From Gammaproteobacteria bacterium (GTDB lineage: Bacteria > Pseudomonadota > Gammaproteobacteria > Natronospirales > REEB76): DNA of 64,000 nucleotides. Below are positions 33,527 through 46,168 of the stretch, one piece after another. Under the pieces are notes generated by a model. The model was not told where the DNA came from, searched no databases, and saw nothing but the letters and a program-made list of their open reading frames with translations. A program made the position numbers and the translations under genes. Location: the NCBI GenBank assembly GCA_028870845.1, contig JAGWOR010000005.1, positions 1 through 64,000 of the forward strand, given 5' to 3'. The stretch's first letter is position 1; each line of letters begins with the position of its first letter.

Positions 33527-35443
33527 ATGCCGGCCATTACACTTCCCGATGGTTCCCAAAAGCAGTTCGAAAACCCGGTATCGGTAGCCGCGGTGGCCGC
33601 CAGCATCGGTCCGGGCCTGGCCAAGGCCGCGCTCGCAGGCAGGCTGGATGACAGGCTGGTGGATACCTCGCATGTCATCGAACAAGATGCCAAGCTCAGC
33701 ATCATCACCGAACGGGACGCCGATGGGCTGGAAATCATCCGCCACTCCACCGCGCATCTGCTGGCGCAGGCGGTGAAGCAGTTGTTCCCGGAGGCCCAGG
33801 TGACCATCGGCCCGGTCATCGAAGACGGGTTCTACTACGACTTCGCCTACCAGCGGCCGTTCACCAAGGAGGACCTGTCCGCCATTGAAGCGCGCATGCA
33901 GGAACTGGCTGCCCAAGGCCAGGTGGTGAGCCGCACGCTGATGCAGCGTGACGCGGCCGTGAAATTTTTCAAAGGCATGGGCGAGAAATACAAAGCCGAG
34001 ATCATCGCCGGAATTCCGCAGGACCAGGAGATCTCACTGTACCGGCAGGGGGATTTCATCGATCTGTGCCGCGGTCCGCACGTGCCCAACACCGGCATGC
34101 TGAAGGCGTTTCACCTCACCAAGGTGGCCGGCGCTTATTGGCGCGGCGATTCCAACAATGAAATGCTGCAGCGCATCTACGGTACCGCCTGGGCCGACAA
34201 GAAAGCCCTGCAGGCGTACCTGACGCGCCTTGAGGAAGCGGAGAAACGCGATCATCGCCGCCTGGGCCGGGAACTGGACCTGTTCCATATGCAGGAGGAA
34301 GCTCCGGGACTGGTGTTCTGGCATGCCAAGGGCTGGGCCATCTGGCAGGTGCTGGAGCATTACCTGCGCGGCGTGTACCGCAGCAACGGCTATCAGGAAG
34401 TGCGCTGCCCCCAGATCCTGGATGTTTCATTGTGGAAAAAATCCGGCCACTGGGACAACTATAAAAACAACATGTTTTTTACCGAGTCCGAAAAACGCGT
34501 GTACGCGGTCAAGCCCATGAACTGCCCGGGGCATGTGCTGACCTACAACCATGGTTTGCACAGCTACCGCGAGCTGCCGATCCGTTACGGCGAATTCGGC
34601 TCCTGCACCCGCAATGAACCTTCCGGAGCCCTGCACGGCCTGATGCGGGTGCGTGGATTTGTGCAGGACGATGGCCACATCTTCTGCACCGAGGAGCAGA
34701 TCGAATCCGAGGTGGTGGCCTTCCACCGCCAGGCATTGCGGGTCTATGCGGACTTCGGTTTCAACGATATTGGCGTGAAATTGGCGTTGCGCCCGGAGGC
34801 ACGCATCGGTTCGGACCAGGTCTGGGACAAGTCCGAGGGGGCGTTGCGGGCGGCGCTGAATGCCTGCGGGGTGCGCTGGGATGAACTGCCGGGTGAAGGC
34901 GCGTTTTACGGGCCCAAAATCGAGTACCACCTGAAAGACGCCATCGGCCGGACCTGGCAGGTGGGCACCATGCAGGTGGATTTTTCCATGCCCGGGCGCC
35001 TGGGTGCCGAGTACGTGGGCGAAGACGGCGGCAAGCACGTGCCGGTGATGTTGCACCGCGCCATTGTGGGCTCCATGGAGCGTTTTCTCGGCATACTCAT
35101 CGAACACCATGCCGGCCGTTTTCCCGCCTGGCTGGCGCCGGTGCAGGCCGTGGTCATGACGATTACCGACCGTCAGGCTGAATACGCACGTAAACAGGCC
35201 GAATTCCTGAAAAATCAGGGGCTTCGGGTGGAATCGGACTTGAGAAACGAGAAAATCGGCTTTAAAATTCGCGAACACACGCTACAGCGCGTACCCTACC
35301 TTCTCGTGGTGGGGGACCGGGAGCAGGATACAGGTTCCCTGGCAGTACGTACCCGGGATGGCAAGGATCTGGGAAGCCTCACCATTGAGGCCTTTGCCCG
35401 GCACTTGGCATCCGAAGTCGGCAGCCGTGGAGTTTCTGCCTGA
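33527..35443 (+). CDS. thrS: Threonyl-tRNA synthetase
   Basis: TGS domain '[38 protein letters not shown]', '[51 protein letters not shown]'. Confidence 0.97.
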   Translation: MPAITLPDGSQKQFENPVSVAAVAASIGPGLAKAALAGRLDDRLVDTSHVIEQDAKLSIITERDADGLEIIRHSTAHLLAQAVKQLFPEAQVTIGPVIEDGFYYDFAYQRPFTKEDLSAIEARMQELAAQGQVVSRTLMQRDAAVKFFKGMGEKYKAEIIAGIPQDQEISLYRQGDFIDLCRGPHVPNTGMLKAFHLTKVAGAYWRGDSNNEMLQRIYGTAWADKKALQAYLTRLEEAEKRDHRRLGRELDLFHMQEEAPGLVFWHAKGWAIWQVLEHYLRGVYRSNGYQEVRCPQILDVSLWKKSGHWDNYKNNMFFTESEKRVYAVKPMNCPGHVLTYNHGLHSYRELPIRYGEFGSCTRNEPSGALHGLMRVRGFVQDDGHIFCTEEQIESEVVAFHRQALRVYADFGFNDIGVKLALRPEARIGSDQVWDKSEGALRAALNACGVRWDELPGEGAFYGPKIEYHLKDAIGRTWQVGTMQVDFSMPGRLGAEYVGEDGGKHVPVMLHRAIVGSMERFLGILIEHHAGRFPAWLAPVQAVVMTITDRQAEYARKQAEFLKNQGLRVESDLRNEKIGFKIREHTLQRVPYLLVVGDREQDTGSLAVRTRDGKDLGSLTIEAFARHLASEVGSRGVSA

Positions 35444-35498
35444 ACACCAGCCGGGACCAATACCGGCGGGTTCAGGTTTATTTTTGGAGGATCAACTA

Positions 35499-36017
35499 AT
35501 CAGTTCTGAAAAGCGCGCCCGGCGCAACGGGGAAATCGCAGCACCCAAGGTTAGGGTCATCGGCCCAAGCGACCAGCAAATCGGCATCATGAATACACGC
35601 GAGGCCATTCAATACGCCCTGGAGGCGGGAGTGGATCTCGTAGAAGTTTCACCCACTGCAGACCCGCCGGTCTGCCGGGTCATGGATTACGGCAAATATC
35701 TATTCGAACAGAATAAAAAACTGCAAACCGCGCGCAAGAAGCAAAAGCAGATACAGGTCAAGGAAGTGAAATTCCGCCCGACCACCGACGAAGGCGACTA
35801 CAAGATCAAGCTTCGCAACCTGTCGCGTTTTTTGTCGGAAGGTGACAAGGCCAAGGTAACCGTACGTTTCCGCGGCCGCGAAATGCTCCATCAGGAACTG
35901 GGCACCGGATTGATCGAACGCATAAAAAGCGACCTCGATGAGCATGCCCAGGTGGAGCAATATCCCAGACTCGAAGGACGGCAACTCGTAATGGTATTGT
36001 CGCCGAAGAGGAAATAG
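35499..36017 (+). CDS. infC: Translation initiation factor IF-3, probable ATC start
   Basis: '[69 protein letters not shown]'; GGAGG at 35486-35490 is 8 nt before ATC 35499; the ORF-track ATG (35358) would overlap thrS by 86 nt. Confidence 0.93.
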   Translation: MSSEKRARRNGEIAAPKVRVIGPSDQQIGIMNTREAIQYALEAGVDLVEVSPTADPPVCRVMDYGKYLFEQNKKLQTARKKQKQIQVKEVKFRPTTDEGDYKIKLRNLSRFLSEGDKAKVTVRFRGREMLHQELGTGLIERIKSDLDEHAQVEQYPRLEGRQLVMVLSPKRK

Positions 36018-36135
36018 GCGCTCACAAGGCGTCATTAATAAAAAGTGGAGCGCTTATGGTTCCACCGCCTGGCAGGCATATGAAACGCCGCACCAGCGGG
36101 GCCAGGCTTAACTATCATTTTAAGGAGTAACGGCA

Positions 36136-36333
36136 ATGCCGAAGTTGAAAACCAACCGCGCCGCGGCCAAGCGCTTTCGCGCCACCGCCAGCGGCAATTA
36201 CAAGCGTGGCAATTCATTCAAACGCCACATCCTTACCAAGAAAAGCTCCAAGCGCAAGCGTCAGCTCCGCGGCGGTGACATGGTGGTCGCACAGGACCAC
36301 GGCCGCGTGAAGCAGATGCTGCCCTGGTCTTGA
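36136..36333 (+). CDS. rpmI: 50S ribosomal protein L35
   Basis: '[46 protein letters not shown]'. Confidence 0.98.
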   Translation: MPKLKTNRAAAKRFRATASGNYKRGNSFKRHILTKKSSKRKRQLRGGDMVVAQDHGRVKQMLPWS

Positions 36334-36347
36334 GGGAGGGATAAAAA

Positions 36348-36704
36348 ATGGCACGTGTAAAACGTTCTGTCACCAGCCGCGCCAAGCACAAAAAGACTCT
36401 GGCCAGGGCCAAAGGCTATTACAACGCCCGGCGCAAGAACATCAAAACCGCAAAACAGGCGGTGATGAAAGCCGGGCAGTATGCTTTCCGCGACCGGCGC
36501 GACCGCAAACGGCAGTTCCGCGCACTTTGGGTGGCGCGCATCAATGCCGCTGCCCGTGTGAACGGAATTTCATACAGCCGGTTCATGAATGGGCTCAAGC
36601 ATGCACAGATCGAGCTGGACCGGAAAGTACTCGCTGATATAGCGGTATTTGACAAGGCCGCCTTCTCCGCACTCGTCGAGAAAGCCAAAGCCAGTCTGCA
36701 ATAA
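36348..36704 (+). CDS. rplT: 50S ribosomal protein L20
   Basis: '[70 protein letters not shown]'. Confidence 0.98.
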   Translation: MARVKRSVTSRAKHKKTLARAKGYYNARRKNIKTAKQAVMKAGQYAFRDRRDRKRQFRALWVARINAAARVNGISYSRFMNGLKHAQIELDRKVLADIAVFDKAAFSALVEKAKASLQ

Positions 36705-36747
36705 TTTGCTGGCGGGATATGCCCGCTGCACAGACTGTATTGAGTGA

Positions 36748-37824
<1,077 letters not shown>

Positions 37825-37839
37825 GCGGCGGACGCGCAT

Positions 37840-40209
37840 ATGAAAATCAGTGAACAGTGGCTGCGCGAATGGGTTGATGCAGGCAAAAACGCCCGCCGCC
37901 TGGCCGAGCAGCTGACGCTCGCGGGCCTGGAAGTGGAGTCAGTCAGGCCGAGCCAGGCGGATTTTCATGGCGTGGTGGTTGCCGAAGTCCTGGAAACCTT
38001 GCCGCATCCGCAAGCGGACAAGCTCAAGGTATGCCGGGTGCGCGCCGGCAAAAAAATATTCCAAATCGTGTGCGGCGCTGCCAATGTGCACACCGGCATG
38101 CGAGCGCCCCTGGCGGTTATGGGCGCAAAACTGCCCAATGGCCTGGAAGTGAAATCCGTGAATCTACGTGGAGTGACTTCCAGCGGCATGCTGTGTTCTG
38201 CCAAGGAATTGGGTTTGTCCGATGACGCCTCAGGGCTGCTGCAGCTACCCGCGGATGCGCCGGTTGGCAAGTCCTTGTCGGCGTATCTGAACCTGCCGGA
38301 CACAGTGCTGGACATCAAGCTCACGCCCAACCGCGGCGACTGCCTGAGCGTCGCCGGGTTGGCGCGTGAAGTGGCCGCCATTAACCACAAACGCCTAAAA
38401 CAGCCGCGGATCACTGCCTGCAAGCCGCGCAGCAAAATGCGCCTGCCGGTCGCGGTGCGGGCAGCAGCCGGCTGCCCCTTGTACACCGGGCGCGTAATCG
38501 AAGGTCTCAAGCCGGATTGCACCACCCCCGCCTGGATGACGGAAAGATTAAGGCGTGCGGGCATGCGCCCCATCAGCCCGGTGGTGGATGTTTCCAACTA
38601 TGTGATGCTTGAATTGGGCCAGCCACTGCACGCTTTCGACCTGCGTCAGCTGCACGGAGGCATCGTAGTGCGTTGGGCCAAGCAGGGTGAGGCCCTCACC
38701 CTGCTGGATGGCCGCACTATTCAGCTGACAGGCGAGGCGCTGGTCATCGCCGATCACAAATCAGCCAAGGCCCTGGCCGGTGTCATGGGTGGCCAGGACT
38801 CGGGGGTTTCGGCCAGTACCTCGGACATATTCATAGAGAGCGCCTTTTTCACGCCCCAGGCCGTGGCCGGCAAAGCCCGCCGTTACGGTCTCGTCAGCGA
38901 GGCCGCACATCGCTTTGAACGAGGCGTGGATCCCGCACTGCCGCGACGTGCGCTGGAACGGGCCACGCAACTCCTGCTGGCAATCGCCGGCGGCAGGCCC
39001 GGGCCGGTGGTGCAGGCCAAAGCCGCACGCCATGTTCCCAAACCGCGGTCGATCCTGTTGCGCCGGGAGCGGTTGGCTGAAATCCTGGGCGTCACGCTTC
39101 CCGAGAGAGAGGTGGAAGGCATCCTCAGCCGCCTGGGTATGCGGCTGCAGAAAGCCAAGCTCGGCTGGCGGGTCACGACGCCCTGTTTCCGCTTCGACCT
39201 GGCCTGGGAGGAGGATCTGATCGAGGAGGTGGGGCGGATCCATGGGTATGCAAACATCCCCTCCACAGCGCTGGCCGCCAGCATGCAGCCAGGCAAATCT
39301 CGCGAGGAATTGCGGGACCCCCATGAGCTGCGGGGCAGCCTGCTGCACCGGGGCTACACAGAAGTCATTACCTACAGTTTCGTCCCGGCGATGCTGGATG
39401 AGGCTATAGCAGGCAAGGGCGCCGCCGCGGAACTTGAAAACCCCATTTCCAGCGACATGTCGCGTCTGCGCCGCTCGCTCTGGCCGGGCCTCATACAGAC
39501 CCTGCAATTCAATCTGAACCGCCAGCAGGAGCGGATTCGCATCTTCGAGTTAGGTCGAAGATATATAATGCAAGATAATGATATTAAAGAAGATAATTAC
39601 ATATCTGGGCTGGCGTATGGGCCCGTTGAACCTGAACAATGGGGTATCCACAAACACCCCATCGGTTTCGAGGACATGAAATCCGATGTGGAGGCTTTAT
39701 TCGCGACGGCTGGCACCCGACCCAGCTTCGTACCCGGCCAGCACCAGGCACTGCACCCGGGCAAAAGTGCGGCAATCCACCTGGGCAACGCCCGGGTCGG
39801 CTGGCTCGGGGAATTGCACCCGGTCCTGGTAAAAACCCTTGGGATTCCAGGAGCTGCGGTGCTGTTCGAGGTGGCCCAGGAGGCGGTTTCCAGGGTGCGT
39901 ATACCTGTTTATGAGCCGATTTCCCGCTATCCTATGGTGAGGCGCGACATTGCAGTCATAATTCCCGAGCAGACCACTGCAGATGAACTTCAGGCGTGTA
40001 TCCGGGAGGCCGCGCCGAAGCTGCTGCAGGAAGTGCGAATATTTGACATATATCGTGGATCAGGCATAGATTCTGGGCGAAAAAGTGTCGCTTTAGGCTT
40101 GATTTTACAAGATTCTTCGCGCACCCTTACGGATGAAGACGCGGATGCGATTATGTTCCAAGTCACCTCGCGGCTTCGTCAAAGATTGGGCGCAACAATA
40201 AGAGACTGA
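37840..40209 (+). CDS. pheT: Phenylalanyl-tRNA synthetase beta subunit
   Basis: '[35 protein letters not shown]', tRNA-binding domain, B5 and FDX-ACB domains; 789 aa. Confidence 0.98.
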   Translation: MKISEQWLREWVDAGKNARRLAEQLTLAGLEVESVRPSQADFHGVVVAEVLETLPHPQADKLKVCRVRAGKKIFQIVCGAANVHTGMRAPLAVMGAKLPNGLEVKSVNLRGVTSSGMLCSAKELGLSDDASGLLQLPADAPVGKSLSAYLNLPDTVLDIKLTPNRGDCLSVAGLAREVAAINHKRLKQPRITACKPRSKMRLPVAVRAAAGCPLYTGRVIEGLKPDCTTPAWMTERLRRAGMRPISPVVDVSNYVMLELGQPLHAFDLRQLHGGIVVRWAKQGEALTLLDGRTIQLTGEALVIADHKSAKALAGVMGGQDSGVSASTSDIFIESAFFTPQAVAGKARRYGLVSEAAHRFERGVDPALPRRALERATQLLLAIAGGRPGPVVQAKAARHVPKPRSILLRRERLAEILGVTLPEREVEGILSRLGMRLQKAKLGWRVTTPCFRFDLAWEEDLIEEVGRIHGYANIPSTALAASMQPGKSREELRDPHELRGSLLHRGYTEVITYSFVPAMLDEAIAGKGAAAELENPISSDMSRLRRSLWPGLIQTLQFNLNRQQERIRIFELGRRYIMQDNDIKEDNYISGLAYGPVEPEQWGIHKHPIGFEDMKSDVEALFATAGTRPSFVPGQHQALHPGKSAAIHLGNARVGWLGELHPVLVKTLGIPGAAVLFEVAQEAVSRVRIPVYEPISRYPMVRRDIAVIIPEQTTADELQACIREAAPKLLQEVRIFDIYRGSGIDSGRKSVALGLILQDSSRTLTDEDADAIMFQVTSRLRQRLGATIRD

Positions 40210-40211
40210 AC

Positions 40212-40511
40212 ATGGCACTGACCAAGGCAGAAATGGCGGAGGCCTTGTTTGAGGAACTGGGGCTCAACAAGCGGGAGGCGAAGGAGCTGGTGGACCTCTT
40301 TTTCGAGGAAATCCGCCATGCCCTTGCGGATGGCCAGCAGGTAAAGCTCTCCGGTTTCGGGAACTTTGACCTGCGCAGCAAAAACCAGCGTCCGGGCCGC
40401 AATCCCAAGACCGGGGAGGAGATCCCGATCAGCGCTCGGCGGGTCGTGACCTTCCGCCCCGGGCAAAAACTCAAAGCACGGGTGGAAGCGTATGCTGGAA
40501 GCCGGGAATAA
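40212..40511 (+). CDS. ihfA: Integration host factor subunit alpha
   Basis: '[88 protein letters not shown]'. Confidence 0.98.
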   Translation: MALTKAEMAEALFEELGLNKREAKELVDLFFEEIRHALADGQQVKLSGFGNFDLRSKNQRPGRNPKTGEEIPISARRVVTFRPGQKLKARVEAYAGSRE

Positions 40512-40848
40512 CAGCGAACTCCCGCCCATACCGGGCAAGCGCTATTTCACCATCGGCGAAGTCAGTGACTTATGCGGCGTGAAGCCGCATGTGTTGCGCT
40601 ACTGGGAACAGGAATTCCCGCAGCTAAAGCCGGTCAAACGCCGCGGCAACCGCCGCTATTATCAGCGTCACGATGTGCTGGTGATCCGGCAGATCCGCAG
40701 CCTGTTGTACGAACAGGGATTCACCATCGGCGGCGCCCGCCAGCAGCTCTCCAGCGACAACGCCAAACAGGATGTCTCCCAAAGCCAGCAAATCGTGCAT
40801 CAGCTGCGCGTGGAACTGGAAGAACTGCTGCAGATTCTGAAGCGATAA
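40492..40848 (+). CDS. MerR family transcriptional regulator
   Basis: '[70 protein letters not shown]'. Confidence 0.94.
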   Translation: MLEAGNNSELPPIPGKRYFTIGEVSDLCGVKPHVLRYWEQEFPQLKPVKRRGNRRYYQRHDVLVIRQIRSLLYEQGFTIGGARQQLSSDNAKQDVSQSQQIVHQLRVELEELLQILKR

Positions 40849-40947
40849 AACACCCGCACCCGCGGATGAATTTCACCGCAGATCAGCCATCGGGTATCAT
40901 GTGCACAAGCCTGAATCGGCCTGCACACATTTATTGTTTATTCACAC

Positions 40948-41026
<79 letters not shown>

Positions 41027-41209
41027 TTCTTCACAGCTGCGGGTTAGCACCCCTGGGATTCCGGGTTGCTGGGCCGGCAGTGTTCGAGAGCAGGGCACAG
41101 GTGACGAAAACCAGCCGGAACCTGCCAGCAACTTTTCACAGCGCGCTGGGAACAAGGCCGGGTTGGTAGCATCGAACCGGACTAGGCGATATGAAAACGG
41201 CTTGCAGCA

Positions 41210-41368
41210 ATGAATTCTGAAAAACACCCCGGTAAACCGGAGACTGCGCAACGGCTGGGCCGCCTGGCATTTGGCCTGGCGACGCTGTTCACCCTGATTC
41301 TCGTCATCATGGGAATCACCGGCCTGCAATGGCCCAAGTGGCTGCTGGCACTCACCACCGTCCTTTGA
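41210..41368 (+). CDS. Candidate 52-aa single-TM small protein
   Basis: ATG...TGA reads MNSEKHPGKPETAQRLGRLAFGLATLFTLILVIMGITGLQWPKWLLALTTVL; below the ORF-track length cutoff; no strong SD. Confidence 0.45.
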   Translation: MNSEKHPGKPETAQRLGRLAFGLATLFTLILVIMGITGLQWPKWLLALTTVL

Positions 41369-41418
41369 ATATCTATATATCCAAGAACTGCCCAATTAAC
41401 ACGACAGCTGAACCTGTT

Positions 41419-44400
41419 TCAGCCCTTGGGCGGCGCTAAAGCCGCCAGATAGCGTTCCACTTCCTTATCGGAAAACGGCTTGGAGAAATAATAGCCCTGG
41501 CCGCGCCCGCATCCCAGGGCACGCAGCAGTTCCAATTGACGGGCGTTTTCGATGCCTTCAGCCACTACGTCCATTCCCAGATCCGCCGCCAGCACGTTGA
41601 TGGTGCGCACAATGGCGCGGTCGCTGCGGTTTTGTTCGATGCCCTTGATGAAGGAACGGTCAATCTTCAAAGTATCCAGTTTGAAAGTCCGCAGTGCACT
41701 TAATGAAGAGTAACCGGTGCCGAAATCGTCCATCTGCAGGTTAACACCGATTTTCCGCAGCCGGCTGATGGTTTCCACGGCCAGTTCCGGATTCTCCATG
41801 AATACCGTTTCGGTGATTTCCAGGCACAGGTTTTTCGCCGATATGCCGGTCATGTCCAGCACCCGGGCTACGCGTTGTGGCAGTACCCAGTGAGCGAACT
41901 GCCGATTGGCGATATTCACGCTGACAAACATGTCTTCGGCCAGGTGCTTGTGGCGTTTGCGCCATTTGGCAAGTTGCATGCACGAAGTTTCCAGCACCCA
42001 CCAGCCGAGCGGGATGATGAGGCCGGTTTCCTCGGCGACTTCCAGAAAATCCTCAGGCGCCACCAGCCCGCGCTCCGGATGCGCCCAGCGCACCAGTGCT
42101 TCAAATCCAGTAAGCCTGCCGGTTGCCAGTTGCATGACCGGCTGGTAGTAAACGCGGAATTCGCCGCGCTGCAGGGCATGCCGCAATTCGGTTTCCAACT
42201 TGAGATTGGCCTTGACACGTTCGTGCATGGCATCGTCAAACACCACATAGCCGGACTTGCCGGCAGCCTTTGCCCGATACATGGCGGTGTCGGCATCTCT
42301 CAGTAATTCATCGGGATGCTGATAATGAGGCGCGCTGATCACAATGCCGATGCTGGCAGTGGTAAATACATCATGCCCGTTTACATTGAAGGCCCTGGCA
42401 AGTTCTTCGTGGATGCGGTCAGCGACGGTGGTGGCTTCGTCCAGAGCCTGCAGATGTTCCAGCAGAATCGTGAATTCATCACCGCCATAGCGGGCGATCA
42501 GGTCATTCGGGCGCAGGCAGCCACGCAGGCGCTTGGCGATGGCCACCAGCAGGCGGTCGCCAAAACTGTGGCCGAGGCTGTCGTTGATAAGCTTGAAGCG
42601 GTCCAGGTCCAGGAACAGCACTGCGAAGCGCTCCTGTTCCGGTTTCCTGCCTTGCTGCAAAATCTGGCTAAGCCGATCGAGGAAGAAATTCCGGTTCGGC
42701 AAGCCGGTCAAGGAATCGTGATAGGCGCTGTGGATCAGTTCCTGTTCGGTTTTTTTGTGTTCCGTGATATCGCGCACCGTGCCCATGGTGGCGGTTCTGC
42801 CGCGCCAGGAGATCCTGCTGACGGTGATGGAGGCGGCGACCTGGTCATCCGCATTCCTGCAGCGCAGATAAATTTCCTGGGGTTCCATTCCGCGGTGTCC
42901 GACCTTGTCCGCGAGTATGGCCTCCACCAGCTTGCCGCCTGACTCAGGCATGACATCGGTAACCGCCAAACCCGGCATGTCTTCCGGTTCAAAGCCGAGC
43001 ATGTAGGCGAATGCCCGGTTGACGTACACGTATTTGCCGCCCTGGCTCAAAAATACCCCGTCCTGGCTCATGTCGACCAGCGTCCGGTATTTTTCCTCGG
43101 AGCGTACCAGCGCTTCTTCAGCACGTTTGCGCCCGGTGATGTCCTGCAGGGTGCCTGCGTAAAATGAAATATTGCCGTTGGAATCCTTGATAGCACGCGC
43201 GTTGTCGCACACCCAGATTGTGGTACCGTCACGGCGGAAAATCTGGAACTCCTGATCGGCATAATGCCCGTCCTGCTCAAGACGCCGGAGTAAATCGGCC
43301 CGCTGTTCTGGGCGCACATAGACCCGTGACGCGATGTTGATGCCGCTGCTGATCATCTCCTCAGCTGAGTCATAGCCGAGTATGCGCGCCAAGGCCGGAT
43401 TGGCCTTTACCAGTGCGCCATCCGTGGTGGTTTGGTAGATGCCCTCGAGGGCATGTTCAAACATCGCCCGGTAGTTGTTTTCAGAATCTTCGCTGCCGCC
43501 GTCGTGTTTTTTACCAGTGTGGCTGGTGTCTCTGCAAACCAGCATGACTGCCAGATCCCCTGGCATGGAAATCAGCCGGGCGTGTACTTCGCAGATAAAT
43601 AGCGCACCGTTCTTGCAGCTCAGTTCGGCTTCGAACACCGCCGCCTGTTCTTTGATCAATCGGGAGCCAAATTCCGTCCAGTCAAATGACTGGCAGAGTG
43701 CTGATGGCGTCAGCTTGCGAAGTTCGTCGCGTTCATAGTCGAGGGTCTGGCAGGCAGCGTCGTTGACGTCCATGAAGACATCCGCCGGTTTACCGCTCGC
43801 GTCGATATGGAACAGCAGCACCGGATTGGGTTCCGCATTAAACAGTGTGCCGTACACCTTGTCCCTTGCATACAGGCTGTCAACAGTGGCCCTGAATTCA
43901 GTATCGTCAGTAATGCTCAATAATGCGTAGTGCCGTTGCCCGAATTCCAGGCTTTCCGCACTAAGCCTTCCGTGCCGTTGCTCGCCTGTGTAGGTGCGCA
44001 AGGACACGTCGTAATTGATGATGCGGCCACCGGCCCGGAGTTCCTGCAATATTTCATCACACGCCTGGGTGTTGCCCCACAGGCCCAAATCACGCAGGTT
44101 ACGGCCGATCAGCTCCGCGGGACTGAACCCCAACAGGCGTTCCACAGCCGGATTGATATCAGTGCACTGGCTGGTGTCGAGATCGAGCACCGCAAGTATT
44201 CCTGGGCTGATGCGGAAACTGGCGGCGAATTTGATGGCAGACTGGCGCTGCAGGTCATCCAGATGCCGGCGTCGCAACTCAGCCGCCGCACGCAGCGCCA
44301 GCGACCGCAGCATGTCTATGACTTCGTCATTGGCGCGGAAGGCCTGTCTCGACATCACGCCCAGACTGCCGAGCGCACGCCCATCCAGGCCGGGAATCGA

Positions 44401-44763
44401 CACCGCGCAATACGCACGCACACCATGCTTGCGCAGCCAGCGGTCTTTGGGATAGGCAGTTGCGGCATCGTCTTCGCAGCACAACTGGCCGTCCAGCAGG
44501 GTACGTTCCGCGGGCGTACCTTCGAGCTGCAGGTCATTGCCGCCTGCGGCAGCTCGGTTCACGTGCCAGCCGGCCACCAGTTGCAGGCAATTGTGGTCAT
44601 GGGGTTTGCGTACCGTGATGAATGCATACTCCACATCCAGTGTCACGGCCAGATGCCGTACCAGTTGCTGGAAAAAATCCTGGCCAACCGCCGTGGCGAG
44701 ATGCTCCTGGAGGGCGCGGTATACGCCGGTGGGCGCGGTGGGGATGGCTTCCTCGGGTTTCAT
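41419..44763 (-). CDS. GAF/PAS multi-sensor GGDEF-EAL protein (c-di-GMP turnover)
   Basis: N-terminal GAF-like region, several PAS/PAC units, intact 'RYGGDEFTILLEHL' and 'GFEALVRWAHPERG'; 1114 aa. Confidence 0.95.
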   Translation of the reverse strand: MKPEEAIPTAPTGVYRALQEHLATAVGQDFFQQLVRHLAVTLDVEYAFITVRKPHDHNCLQLVAGWHVNRAAAGGNDLQLEGTPAERTLLDGQLCCEDDAATAYPKDRWLRKHGVRAYCAVSIPGLDGRALGSLGVMSRQAFRANDEVIDMLRSLALRAAAELRRRHLDDLQRQSAIKFAASFRISPGILAVLDLDTSQCTDINPAVERLLGFSPAELIGRNLRDLGLWGNTQACDEILQELRAGGRIINYDVSLRTYTGEQRHGRLSAESLEFGQRHYALLSITDDTEFRATVDSLYARDKVYGTLFNAEPNPVLLFHIDASGKPADVFMDVNDAACQTLDYERDELRKLTPSALCQSFDWTEFGSRLIKEQAAVFEAELSCKNGALFICEVHARLISMPGDLAVMLVCRDTSHTGKKHDGGSEDSENNYRAMFEHALEGIYQTTTDGALVKANPALARILGYDSAEEMISSGINIASRVYVRPEQRADLLRRLEQDGHYADQEFQIFRRDGTTIWVCDNARAIKDSNGNISFYAGTLQDITGRKRAEEALVRSEEKYRTLVDMSQDGVFLSQGGKYVYVNRAFAYMLGFEPEDMPGLAVTDVMPESGGKLVEAILADKVGHRGMEPQEIYLRCRNADDQVAASITVSRISWRGRTATMGTVRDITEHKKTEQELIHSAYHDSLTGLPNRNFFLDRLSQILQQGRKPEQERFAVLFLDLDRFKLINDSLGHSFGDRLLVAIAKRLRGCLRPNDLIARYGGDEFTILLEHLQALDEATTVADRIHEELARAFNVNGHDVFTTASIGIVISAPHYQHPDELLRDADTAMYRAKAAGKSGYVVFDDAMHERVKANLKLETELRHALQRGEFRVYYQPVMQLATGRLTGFEALVRWAHPERGLVAPEDFLEVAEETGLIIPLGWWVLETSCMQLAKWRKRHKHLAEDMFVSVNIANRQFAHWVLPQRVARVLDMTGISAKNLCLEITETVFMENPELAVETISRLRKIGVNLQMDDFGTGYSSLSALRTFKLDTLKIDRSFIKGIEQNRSDRAIVRTINVLAADLGMDVVAEGIENARQLELLRALGCGRGQGYYFSKPFSDKEVERYLAALAPPKG

Positions 44764-44915
44764 GGAATCAATTTGACCATAAATCTTGAACGATGGGGAC
44801 CCATACAGTCTACAGGGACGGCTTTGCGGGGCCGTACGTGAATACCCGGATCGGGAAATCAGACTCGAAGATTATTGAGATTTTAAATATAAGTCAATGA
44901 AATTTAATACTATTA

Positions 44916-45665
44916 TTACAAATTACCGGTAAAGCGAAACGCATGGCGGCCTTCCCGGTTCGCCGGGAGATAGCCGATCAGGGTATTCAGGTTGTTGTCG
45001 TTGGGATCCCGGCTCGCCAGGGTGCCGCTGATCTGGTAGAAGCCATTCGGCGCCAAGTGCAGATTCCCCTGCAGGATCAAGGGCCCGCCGGTATCCATAA
45101 AATTACCCTGAATGCCGTTCTTGTCCTGGCTGGTGAGCTTGAGCTGATAATCGCCCAGGGCGACAGATTCCGGCCAGTTCAGGCTGACCCCAGACAGTTT
45201 TACGACGCCCTGGGCTTCGGTGGGATTGAGATTCACCAGCACCACCCGGCTCAATTCCACCTCCAGACTGCCGCTCAGACTGCCGGAAGGCAATGGCAGC
45301 CAAAGCCCGAACAGTGAAACTGGGGCATGTCCATGAATGTCCTGCAACAGCAAGGAATTGCGGTTGCCGGTCACGCGGGCGCTCAGCGATTCCCCTGCAG
45401 ACTGCACGGTTAAGCGGTAGCCGAGATGGCCGGAAAAGGGCGCCAGCCAGTCAAAGCGCCACACCAGGCCACCCCAGGACTGTCCTTTATAGACCAGTTC
45501 CTGCGCAGACCCGGACCAGATACTGCCGCGGATACCGGTCAGTTGAACCCCGTTGAGATGTTTATGCCACCAACTAAATGCGTACCCGGCCGGAAACGTA
45601 GCCGCCAGAAACAACAGATAGGCGCCCAGGCCTGCCAGCCACCAGCGCAGAGTCCGCCACCTCAT
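44916..45665 (-). CDS. gspN: Type II secretion system protein N
   Basis: N-terminal TM, 'GVQLTGIRGSIWSGSAQELVYKGQSWGGLVWRFDWLAPFSGHLGYRLTV'; end of gsp operon; start at MRWRTLRWW. Confidence 0.88.
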   Translation of the reverse strand: MRWRTLRWWLAGLGAYLLFLAATFPAGYAFSWWHKHLNGVQLTGIRGSIWSGSAQELVYKGQSWGGLVWRFDWLAPFSGHLGYRLTVQSAGESLSARVTGNRNSLLLQDIHGHAPVSLFGLWLPLPSGSLSGSLEVELSRVVLVNLNPTEAQGVVKLSGVSLNWPESVALGDYQLKLTSQDKNGIQGNFMDTGGPLILQGNLHLAPNGFYQISGTLASRDPNDNNLNTLIGYLPANREGRHAFRFTGNL

Positions 45666-46168
45666 TGGTTCGATCCTTGCATTTGCAGTTTGAGATTCAC
45701 ATTCACCAGCCCCGGACTCGAACCTTTGGTTACGCTCACCTCGGCGGCTACCACCCCGTAATTTTTGTTTAAGGTGTTGAGCCAACGCACCAGGCTGTCA
45801 AAGTCAGCGTTGCTGAATTGCGCGCGCACCGAGCCATCCGAGGCTTGTTGCGCCTGCTGCAGCGAATTGCCTAACCCAGCGCTGGTCACGCTGTTGTTTA
45901 CCGCGCTCAGCAATGAACCGCCCGGAAGGTTACCGTATTGGGGGCCGTGAATCGTTTCGAGCTTGTCTGCCGCCGGACGCATCCACGCCAGCAAACTCTG
46001 TAACTGGCTGATTTGGACGCGCAAAGCGTGCCGGTGGCTTATATATGGATTCAGCAAGCCGGCGTAGAGTATGAAAAGCGCCAGTATGAGTCCACCTCCG
46101 CCCAATATCAGGCGTTCGCGCTTCTGCAAACCCATGAACCATTGACGCAGCTGTTTCAGGCCGTTCAT
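45662..46168 (-). CDS. gspM: Type II secretion system protein M
   Basis: N-terminal TM and 'LLAWMRPAADKLE'; between gspL and gspN, 4-nt overlaps. Confidence 0.9.
   Translation of the reverse strand: MNGLKQLRQWFMGLQKRERLILGGGGLILALFILYAGLLNPYISHRHALRVQISQLQSLLAWMRPAADKLETIHGPQYGNLPGGSLLSAVNNSVTSAGLGNSLQQAQQASDGSVRAQFSNADFDSLVRWLNTLNKNYGVVAAEVSVTKGSSPGLVNVNLKLQMQGSNQ

Noticed and set aside
34427-35278. 283-aa minus-strand ORF opposite thrS
   Set aside because: Shadow ORF, no recognisable domain
43930-44841. 303-aa plus-strand ORF opposite the GGDEF-EAL gene
   Set aside because: Shadow ORF; the minus frame has intact GGDEF/EAL motifs
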